Origin: Cesiribacter andamanensis AMV16 | GTDB lineage: Bacteria > Bacteroidota > Bacteroidia > Cytophagales > Cyclobacteriaceae | Direction of reading: 5' to 3' | Length of the DNA: 64,000 nt | NCBI RefSeq assembly: GCF_000348925.1 | Contig: NZ_AODQ01000010.1 | Location: 1 to 64,000 of the forward strand | Shown here: positions 11,028 to 19,700 of the stretch, piece after piece | Layout: each line of letters begins with the position of its first letter | How positions within the stretch are numbered: the first letter of the stretch is position 1 | Made by a program: the position numbers and the translations under genes | Notes under the pieces: generated by a model | The model's input: only the letters and a program-made list of their open reading frames with translations | Database searches by the model: none | What the model was told of the DNA's origin: nothing

Positions 11028-11420
11028 CTACTTTTTTTCCTCCATCATCCGTTCGAGCAGGGCAATCTTCTCCCGCTCGCTTTTCAGCAGAGCATCGTAT
11101 AGCTCGACGATCTTGTCGATGGGGTTGAAGTTATAGTGATTATTTACACCTGCTGAGTTATCATGGAAGGTGTTTGATATGAAATTCACAGCCTTCTCCT
11201 CACTAAAGTTCTTGATGGCCTCTACGGGCACACCCAGCTGAGAGGCTACTTTCTGCAGCAGTTCGGGTTCGAGTTTTTCTTTCTGTTCCATCTGTGATAC
11301 GGCCTGCTGGCTAAGGCCCAGTTCAAAGGCCAGGGCATCCTGCTTGATGCCCAGGATCTCGCGAATGCGCTTTACATTTCTTCCTTCATGAACGGGTTCC
11401 GGCATGGTGGCGGCTTTCAT
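11028..11420 (-). CDS. XRE-family helix-turn-helix regulator
   Basis: 130 residues. NVKRIREILGIKQDALAFELGLSQQAVSQMEQKEKLEPELLQKVASQLGV is a complete five-helix XRE/Cro domain (about residues 15-65). The tail has NHYNFNPIDKIVELYDALLKSEREKIALLERMMEEKK, a linker and terminal coiled coil that probably dimerises; this layout is common in Bacteroidota regulators on mobile elements. Start MKAATMPEPV at 11,420 may be preceded by no better option; MPEPV (11,405) is an alternative. It lies upstream of the HipA-like pair on the same strand and might regulate it. Confidence 0.85.
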   Translation of the reverse strand: MKAATMPEPVHEGRNVKRIREILGIKQDALAFELGLSQQAVSQMEQKEKLEPELLQKVASQLGVPVEAIKNFSEEKAVNFISNTFHDNSAGVNNHYNFNPIDKIVELYDALLKSEREKIALLERMMEEKK

Positions 11421-11606
11421 AGCGACAAGTTTAAGCTAAGTCTTTGTGGTGTAAAACAAGCAGGCAGCTGTATGCTACAAGGGCTGCTTGTGGGATACAA
11501 GGCCAATCAGCTGTTTCTTCACAGAATAAAGCTGATAACAATCTTTAACAGCAAGATACGAAAAAATGAGATATCCAGACTTGTCCACCACTAAAATGAA
11601 CCTGCC

Positions 11607-12029
11607 ATGCACACCTCCTTCCACCATCTCCCTGCTCTGGAGCAGCAACAACTGGAGCAGGCCCTTGAGCTGATCAAGGCCCTGGTCGCTCCTGAAAAAG
11701 TCCTGCTGCTGCCGCAACCAGCACTCACTGGTATAGACACCAACGTAGCCCCTGTCCCCTACCCCTACTGCCTAGATTTTTTGGTCCTGCTCGAAAAAGC
11801 CGGTAATGCCCAGCGCTCCGAGCTGCAGGAAAAGCTGAAAACTGCCTCCAGCGGGACCCGTAATAGCGCGGGCTACAGCATCAGCAGCACGCAATGCCAC
11901 ATCCTGCTGGCTAGGGCACGAAAGCTGCTGCTCATTGCCCGCTGCATCTGCCGCAGCCGGATCCTTTCCCTGCAAGCCGCTGCTTCTATTTCCACTTCAG
12001 CTTTCTCCTGCCATGAAACTGCCCTTTAA
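11607..12029 (+). CDS. Small protein with a nucleotidyltransferase-like N-terminus, possibly degenerate
   Basis: 140 residues. The first 80, MHTSFHHLPALEQQQLEQALELIK...PEKVLLLP...YCLDFLVLLEK, resemble the start of nucleotidyltransferase/HEPN proteins common on Bacteroidota mobile elements, in which a GSYARG motif and a DFD motif follow. Here the GSYARG segment is missing and DFD has become LDF. The last 60 residues (rich in Ser, Arg, Leu) look unlike a folded domain. It may be a decayed copy, or a real small protein whose resemblance is accidental. Its end overlaps the next gene by 17 bp. Confidence 0.4.
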   Translation: MHTSFHHLPALEQQQLEQALELIKALVAPEKVLLLPQPALTGIDTNVAPVPYPYCLDFLVLLEKAGNAQRSELQEKLKTASSGTRNSAGYSISSTQCHILLARARKLLLIARCICRSRILSLQAAASISTSAFSCHETAL

Positions 12030-12408
12030 GAAAAAGCCCTGGGAAGGGGCTCAGATCGTCGAGATCCGGCTGCTCTTTCCTGCCCACAGCTGGATGCTCT
12101 GCCGCCTGCTGGCTGTGGATCCCGAAAAGCTCATCCTGGACTTTCTCACCACCCTGGGCGGGGAAAGCTACAGCAGGCAGGGCCCGGCCCGTCAGTTGCT
12201 GGAGGAGTACCTTCTCCATTGCGACTATGGCCAGCAGCACTACACCCCCGAAGACATTCGCCTGATGCTGGAGGAACTCAGAGCCATCGGCCTGCTCTGG
12301 CCCAGGGAAGCCTCCCGCAAGATCACCCAGCGCCATACTGCCTGGCGCAATATGTACCACCAATACTGGTACCGCAAATGGTATGACAAGAACAGGAGAA
12401 AGCATTAA
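12013..12408 (+). CDS. Hypothetical protein, 131 residues
   Basis: I do not recognise this protein. I start it at MKLPFKKKPWEG (12,013); the frame is open to 11,935 but the extra residues are low-complexity. It is amphipathic, with a mid-section RQLLEEYLLHCDYGQQHYTPEDIRLMLEELRAIGLLWPRE that reads like two or three helices, and a very basic C-terminus (YWYRKWYDKNRRKH). It follows the preceding gene with an overlap and precedes another small gene by 29 bp, so the three probably form one transcript. Small genes in this arrangement are common cargo on Bacteroidota integrative elements. Confidence 0.5.
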   Translation: MKLPFKKKPWEGAQIVEIRLLFPAHSWMLCRLLAVDPEKLILDFLTTLGGESYSRQGPARQLLEEYLLHCDYGQQHYTPEDIRLMLEELRAIGLLWPREASRKITQRHTAWRNMYHQYWYRKWYDKNRRKH

Positions 12409-12437
12409 GGCCACTACACACCTAAACTTACCGAACC

Positions 12438-12707
12438 ATGGAACCACAAAACGAAACTGCAGACAAGCACAAAGTGATCCTGCTCCCCAAGGATTCTCCC
12501 CTTAACCATAAGGTCATCGAAAAGCTCCACGAGCTGTTGGACTTCACCTCGGCCAGGGAATTTCGGGAGAACCTACTGGAAGTTTATCTCAGTTACATCA
12601 TCTTCACCCATGAAGGCCCGCCCCTGAATTTCGACCGCATCGCCGAGAACATGTACTGGCTGATTGGCTTTTTTAAAAAAGTGGATGAGGCGGTGGATGA
12701 GAGATAA
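12438..12707 (+). CDS. Hypothetical small acidic/helical protein, 89 residues
   Basis: Not recognised. The protein MEPQNETADKHKVILLPKDS... has a predicted helical body (VIEKLHELLDFTSAREFRENLLEVYLSYI, then RIAENMYWLIGFFKKVDEAVDE) without a signal peptide or membrane segment. The bases before its ATG (AAACTTACC about ten bases upstream) resemble those before the small gene at 28,881, which has AAACCTTACC. It is probably last in a three-gene plus-strand unit. A family with this pattern exists on mobile elements, but I cannot name a function. Confidence 0.5.
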   Translation: MEPQNETADKHKVILLPKDSPLNHKVIEKLHELLDFTSAREFRENLLEVYLSYIIFTHEGPPLNFDRIAENMYWLIGFFKKVDEAVDER

Positions 12708-13193
12708 GTGAAACGACTTTCCTCTCTCCCTCCCCATCGGAACAGGCGCTGATTGTAGGCTGATTACAATGGCCCTTTCCTTCCCTATCTTGACTATTGT
12801 CAGCTGTCGACACCTGATTGTAGATAATTTTTGGGCTGCAGTAGCTTTCTGCAGGGGACTGTCTACCCACAATAAAAAAAATCTTCAATAGCTTCTAGGT
12901 CTGTCGACACCTGCTTATGATGCTCCTCCTTGCTAAGGATTTGGCTAGGTTTCAAGCTGCTGTCTACTTCAAAATCTTCGTTTCTCTGAGTAAGAGGGTG
13001 GACATAGTGCGGAGGAAGCAGGCAAGCGTAATGCACTTTGGCAGTAGCTTGGCTTGGCATGTTTTTATTTGGCCGCGCCGCGTAGGCCCTGATAGAGGGA
13101 ATTCCGCTTTTCCTCAAACCTGACCCAAGGAAGGTTTGGCCCTGACGGCAGGAAGGGCAAAGGGCCACTACAGGTTCTTAATGGGCTGGAAGG
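12708..13193. other. Non-coding spacer with repeated TGTCKACRC motifs
   Basis: About 490 bp without a credible gene. It contains TGTCGACAC at 12,805-12,813 and 12,902-12,910, TGTCTACCC at 12,860-12,868 and TGTCTACTT at 12,961-12,969. The same motif recurs in the spacer at 25,365-26,919 on the other side of the toxin locus. Short open frames here on the minus strand have no plausible protein character. Confidence 0.55.
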
Positions 13194-13230
13194 AAAAAGC
13201 CCCTACTGCGCCGGGCGGTAAGGGCTTTTT
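13194..13230 (-). terminator. Rho-independent terminator after the toxin/immunity genes
   Basis: AAAAAGCCC at 13,194-13,202 pairs with GGGCTTTTT at 13,222-13,230, and CTAC/GTAA nearly extends the stem. It lies 16 bp beyond the stop of the minus-strand membrane protein gene, and on that strand the right arm ends in a T run. Confidence 0.7.
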
Positions 13231-13246
13231 CGTTTAGAGGCAAACA

Positions 13247-13705
13247 TCAATGTTTATCTATCAGCAGAAACAACAATGCTTGAAAAACAAAAAGTGTTCC
13301 TCCTGCAAGATAGTACTTACCATAGGCACTAATCCCCAGCATCCTTTTTGTTCTCTTTAAGTTTATATCTACCAACACCAACATTGCTAGTGCTAATTCT
13401 AGATAAAATATAAGTTGAGCTTTAAAATCATCATAAATGATGTACCTAAAGCTGAACACTAATGCTATCAAGGATAGGATCGATACAGATAAAAGAAGTA
13501 AGAATGAGTACTTTTTCTTCATTACCATTCCCAAACTTCCTAATAACCAAAAGGACCAAAACAGGAAGATAAGTACATACCATCCCGTGGTGATAGGATA
13601 ACTAAATATGGGTTCACTGTTTCCAAAAAGGTTCTGAATCAATTGATAACCAGCAAAACAGGCGATTATAAAATATATTATATCAAAGTATCTGAGCCTA
13701 CCCAT
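13247..13705 (-). CDS. Integral membrane protein, candidate immunity protein
   Basis: 152 residues with about five hydrophobic segments (roughly residues 8-26, 40-60, 66-88, 95-112 and 130-148), so it is an inner-membrane protein. No family is recognised. It starts 2 bp after the stop of the 2221-residue YD/RHS toxin-like protein, whose C-terminal tip carries a metalloprotease motif. In polymorphic toxin loci the gene immediately downstream of the toxin tip is usually the specific immunity gene; that is the basis for this suggestion. A membrane immunity protein would suggest that the toxin or its target is at the membrane. Confidence 0.6.
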   Translation of the reverse strand: MGRLRYFDIIYFIIACFAGYQLIQNLFGNSEPIFSYPITTGWYVLIFLFWSFWLLGSLGMVMKKKYSFLLLLSVSILSLIALVFSFRYIIYDDFKAQLIFYLELALAMLVLVDINLKRTKRMLGISAYGKYYLAGGTLFVFQALLFLLIDKH

Positions 13706-13707
13706 AT

Positions 13708-16700
13708 TTATTTCTTTTTCGGTCCTACAGGTATATTTATAACCTTATTTCTTAAGGTGTACTTCGTCCGCAATGGTGTTATTCCTTTCTCTTGTCTCAC
13801 TTCATTAGTTCTTTGGACTGCCCTTATTTCTGACTTTTCAACTGCGGTACTTGGGTTAGCTTTTACTTCCTTTTCATAAGTGCCATCTAGAATGTCTTTT
13901 GCATGTGATAGTTCATGATTCAATGTCAAATAAGATTTGGATTTAACTCCGTCAACCTCAACGCCATCTGCCTGAGAATATTCAATTTTTGCATGGTAGC
14001 CATCAGGTCGATGATCTATATCTGTGCTAGTTTCAGCAAGGTTATCCGCGTCTCCTGATCCTTCACTAAAGAAATTCTTAATCACTCCCACTACACTCCA
14101 GGCTTCAGTTATAGTTACATCTTTTTCATGTTCATCTAAATATTTAAATAAAGCTTTTCCTGCTTTTGTCTTTTCTAACTCTGCTCTGTCTTTATTGAAT
14201 TGGGCAACGAATTCTTCTGAACCTCTTACCCTGATTGTATCTCCTAAAAAGTCAGAATATAATATAGGGTTATTACCCATACCCACATAAGGACTTTCTC
14301 TTTCAGATGCCTTAGGATCTGTCTGCATCCACCGACCTAGAGAAGCATCGTAACTCCTATAATGCGCTAAGTAAAATTCCTCTGCTATATCATCTTGCTT
14401 TTCAATACCATTATAAAGATACTTATTCTCGAGTCCTCCTTCCTTCTGATAGGAGTTAAAAGTAAGTCCGAAGGGGTAGTAGCTATCTTCCTGTATGATC
14501 AGGCCATGGTGGTGACTTACCTGGAAGTCATCAAAGTAGACTTCCATGTCCCTGGTTTCGGGCGAATAGCTCTGCCCATCGGCTAGGTCCAGCTCCAGGT
14601 TCATATAGCCTGCTTTGGTGACAATATACTCAATTTCCAGCAGTTCATGGTGGCCTGCGGCATTGCCCCTGCCGATGGCCGCTTTGCGGCTCACTGCCTT
14701 AAAGCCCCCGTCATGGTCCTGGGGTCTCTTGCTGTCGGCTACAAACTGCCAGCTTAAGAAGGCCTTTGGAGGGCTGTCATCGGTAGGGGAGCGCATCAGC
14801 ATGCTGGCCCCGTTCTCTCCGATGATTCGGGTGCCCCCCGCCTCTGTGGCCATACTGAAGCCGGGAGCGCCCGACAGGGCCATCAGAATGGCATCCGCGC
14901 TCATGCCCCTGTTCTTTTGCATGTCCAGGTACTTGGCCCATACCTGGGCCCGTATGGTATCTCCGGGCAGTACCCGAAGGGTTTTCCTGGGTCCTTTATG
15001 GACGCCCTTGCTGCCGTTGAGCCTGGCTACTTCCGGCCTATGGCCAAGGGCCCGCCTTGGATTGGTATGGGTATGGTCCAGGGCAAGGATTACCGGGGCC
15101 CGGCTTTGATGCATGTTCAGAAACTGGGACTCTTCCTCTTGGGCGTTTTCCGTTTCCATAGTGGCCAGATAATGATCTACCTGCGGCCTTGAGGTAAAGG
15201 TTAGCCGCACGTTGCCCAGGTGATCCTTTAGGTGGTACTGGTACTCAGGGGCAACATCGGCTGAAGCCTGCGCCAGCACCAGCCTTCCTTCGGCATGCTG
15301 CATAAACTGCAGCTGCTTGTTTTCGTAGACCATGCCACCGATATAATCCCCCTGGCGCAGCAGATGTTCTGCAGCATCATAGACCTGCTGGCGCAACTTA
15401 ATGCCGGCAGCATCATAGGTGTAGACAATTTTACTGCCATCCTCCTTTACTACTTCCTGGGGCAGGTTCAGGTGGTTATAGCCTATGTTGTTGATGTTTT
15501 TATTCAGGTCCCGCTCCATGTTGCCGTTGGCATCATAGAAATAGGTATCAGCCGAAGTGGTGCTGGCCTGTTTGAACCCCTGGTCCCTGCTTCCTGCATC
15601 TGTTACGTTTAGGAGCCTGTTGCCGCTGTAGCGATAGCCGAGCCTATCCATATTGTCATAGATCTTCTGCTCCCCGTTCTGCTGCACCAAGCCATTGCGG
15701 TCCAGGCTAAGAATGTTGCCGTTCAAATCGTAGGTGATGTTGCCTACATCGAAGCGGTCAGCAGCGGTATCCCAGTTGCCAGGAGATCCTGCCACATAGT
15801 CGGCTCCTTTTATCCTGTTGGCCCTGTCATAGAGATAACCATAGGCCTGCACTTCAGTACTGTTGGCGCTTTTCCACTTCATGCCGGCAATGTTGCCATT
15901 GAAGGCGTTTTCTTGAAAGCCCCGATCGTAGTAGAGGTTCATGCTAAAGAGGGCATCTACATTTGGAGCGTCTGCCTCCAGGTCATTGATGCTGGTCAGC
16001 CAGCCTCTGATATTGTAGCGGTAATCTATCTTTTGCAGGAAGCTAAGGTGATCTTCATCCTCGGAGTGCAGCTTTTTGCTGATGAGCTCGCCCAGCTCGT
16101 TGTACGCATTGCGCGAGAGCAGGATTCTGGAAGAAGCGATGGGCTCATCGACCCCTTCTATAAAGGAAGCCTTCACTCCATCCACTGAGGTACCCTGATT
16201 ATTTAAAGCAATGTCTACCAGCAGCGAAGCTGTGGAAGTTTCCGTTGAGGTATAAAACAGGATGCCGTTATGATAATAGGTAATGCTTCCATTCTGGCGC
16301 TCGATGCGGAACCTGTCCCCGGTCTGAAACAGGGTATTGCGTATAAACTTGAAGCCGCCTCGTTCATAGACCCTTACCTTGCCATCCCCATGGATCCATA
16401 GCGTATAGGTGCCCGTGGAGAAGTTATGGTTGGGGTTCTGCTCGGAGAGGCCCAGCTGGTATTCTCTTGGCCCATCACTGATGCTCCATTCGATCCAGCC
16501 ATTAGCATTCTGGCCCAGTTGCTCTTCGGAAGAAGCTCCGGCATTGCCCCAGCCTGTAGGTGCTGTTTTGGTGATTTTGCGCCCCTCTACCAGCACCCCT
16601 GTATGGGATGTCCAGGTAGCCATGCCTGCCGTGGAGGCAGGGGGTGGTGTATTGACAAAGGATGCCTGTACCGCTTCTACATACGACCCCTGAAGCCGCA

Positions 16701-19700
16701 TGGTAATATCAACCAGCAAGGGTTCGGTGGAAGTGGCTAATGACTGGTAAAACTGGTTGCCATTGTGGTAATAGCGGATGGTAGTGCCCTGTCGCTCTAC
16801 TTTAAAGCTATCGCCGATGCTATAATTGACAAAGGTGCCTTTGAAGGAGTTGCTTTCATACACACGCGCTTTTCCATCTTCGTGCACCCAGATGACAAAG
16901 GTACCGGTAGAGAAGTTATGATTGGCATTGTTGATGGAGAGGCCCATCTGATAGCCCTGGGTGGTGCCAGCGACTTTCCACTCTATCCAGCCGGGGGTAT
17001 TGGCTGCCAGCAGTTCAGTTGAGGAAGCTCCTGCATTGCCCCAGCCAGCGGCTGCTGTTTTGGTAATCTTGCTTCCATCAATTTCGACCCCTGTATGGTA
17101 AGCCCAGCTAACAGCCCCAGCCCCTGCACTTTGTTGCTGTACGGCTGCGCTGTTTGCTGCTGCCTGCTGAGAATCGCCCAGTTGATGGTAGGTATCCAGC
17201 AGCCTTCCGCTATGGTCATAGGTGAATTCGGTATAGGAGACAAGGGCCGGGCTGTTTTCCTCCTTGGTGTGCTCCTGTTTGGTCAGCAGCACCTCGTCAT
17301 TGACTGCGTTGCGATACAGTATAGTGGAGATATCCCTGCCTCCAAGGTGGTTATCCGCCTGGGTTTGGATGGGCCTTCCCTTGCTGTCATAGAAAGATAG
17401 CGTGGTCAGCCAGTCAGCACTACCCAGCACCCGCACCTTGGATGCTGTTACCCGCCCGATATTGTTGCTGGCCGGCTCCGGTTCGGGGCTTAATTCCGAA
17501 AGGTGGTAGATAGCCTCATCTTCAACCCCATTCCGGTCCAGGTCATAGTGGTCGTAGTATGTAACTGAGAGATAGTAGCTATTAGTGCTTGCTGCATTGG
17601 GCATGATCCTAGGAAAGGCATTGCTGCTGTAGCCCATATGAGCAGTATTGGCCTCAGCTACTTCTACCTGGATATTATCGGCATTGGCCTGCAACTGAAT
17701 GTCGTCTCTGCTTGCGTCAATTTTGTAGATGCCAGTAAGAACGGGCCGATTAAGCTGGTCATACTTTGTGAAGCTCCATTCCTTCTTTTCTTTTTGGTTG
17801 CCATCGCGGCTAAGCACCAAAAGGTCTCGCTTGTTATAGACCATCTCCACGGGATCGGCACCAGGCACCCACTTTTCGATCATGCGCCCCCTGCCGTCAT
17901 AACGGTAGCGAAAGCAGAACTTTTTGGCCAGGTCTTCTGAGATGTTCCAGGAAGCTGCCTGTGCTTGTTTTACCCCTTCCGGCTGGATAACGACCCGCAG
18001 GCGGTTAAAATCATCATAGACATAAAAAGTCCACATGTAATCCTCAGTACTGGTAGGTGAAGGATTATCTGTAAGCTGCACTTTCTTCAGCACCACCAGG
18101 CCAAGCTTATCCTTGTACTCCAGTACCTGACTTCTATGCTCATCTGTAGTCGTTGTGATATAAAGCTGGTTTTCTCGGTAAGTGCCATTAGTTTGGGGCA
18201 GCAGACTGTTTTCATTTACCTGCCAGATGGGAATCTCTCCATCAGTAGCGATCGTATTGCTGCGCCAAGCAAAGGAAACCTCCCTGTCGCCATCCATGCG
18301 CCAACTCTCCCCGGGGGCAGCACTTTTTATTACCCTGTCCAAGGGGGAAGCCTCAAAAAGCTGTTCTGCAAAAGCATAGCCTGAAGAGGCAACAGCTACG
18401 GGCGGCTGCTGGTAGAAGTCCCACTGCTCCTGCAAGCCATTAGGCCGGTATTCGCCCAAGGCCCCCTGCACATAGGGAAGAAATTGCTTGGGCTGCCTGC
18501 CCAAAGCATCATAGGCCATGGGCTGGATAATATCCTGTTTCAAGGGAGAAGCCTGCCGACTCACTGCCTGAATGGGCCTGCCCAGCCCATCGAAGTACTG
18601 GGTGCTGATGGCCACCTCTTCTACCGGACTTTGGAAGCTTATAGAAGCAGAGGAAGTAATCTCAACCTTCGGCGTAAAGGTCCTGATGTAATTGACTTTG
18701 GGAGATACCGTAACAGGCTCCGGCCTGGTCGACGGCGAAATAGGGGTAGGAAGAGAATCTGTGGGACGGTTACCAATCGGAGTGAGATTGCCTGGTATTA
18801 CTGAACTTTCTACTTGTAGGTGAAAGGTAGAAGAGTAAAGGGTTAAATTTGTCACCCAACTGTTGGTAATTTCACAGCGAAATAAGGCTTGTGTTTCACC
18901 GACACTTAGACCAGCCTCATAAGAAGCACCAGTGGCTCCTGAGATATTCTGCCAGTTGCCATTTTCCAGTTTCTTCTGCCACTGATACAAGTTATATGTT
19001 GCAGTATCGTTATTTGCAAGAATAACAAAGGAAGATGTAGTCGATAAATAATGTTTAACAACTTGAATCTCTTGCAACTGAGGGCTATAGGAAAAATGAT
19101 CAAATGGATGGACACCTCCTACGCCTACAAAATTAAGTTCTAGTTGACTAAAAGACAAATAACTAGAACTTACATCTATATAAAGATTGTGCTTATTAAT
19201 ATGATTTGAGAAATCAGGGATACTTTCTATTGAAGTATTCGATGCAAATAGTTGTGAAAGAGATGATATATTGGCTAACTCAGCTGGAATCATTCCGCTA
19301 ATTTGGTTCCTAGATAAACCTAAGGACTGAAGATTATACAGATTGCCTAACTCAACAGGAATAGGACCAGAAAGCTGGTTGTTATCTAATAGGAGTTGCG
19401 TAAGGGATGGGGTATTGGCTAACTCAGCTGGGATAGTCCCGCTAAGTTTGTTATTAAATAGCCAGAGCGCTTGTAGATTAGGAAGCTGAGCTAACTCAAC
19501 AGGAATAGGACCAGAAAGCTGGTTGTTATCTAATAGGAGTTGCGTAAGGGAGGGGGTATTGGCTAACTCAGCTGGGATAGTCCCGCTAAGTTTGTTATTA
19601 AATAGCCAGAGCGACTCTAGGTTAGGAAGCTGAGCTAATTCAACAGGAATGGGACCAGAAAGCTGATTACTACCTAATAGTACATGATTTAGAGATGAGA

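Noticed and set aside
12573..13168. Three short minus-strand open frames in the spacer after 12,707
   Set aside because: They overlap the motif repeats, have odd composition (Pro/Ser/His-rich) and no family resemblance.
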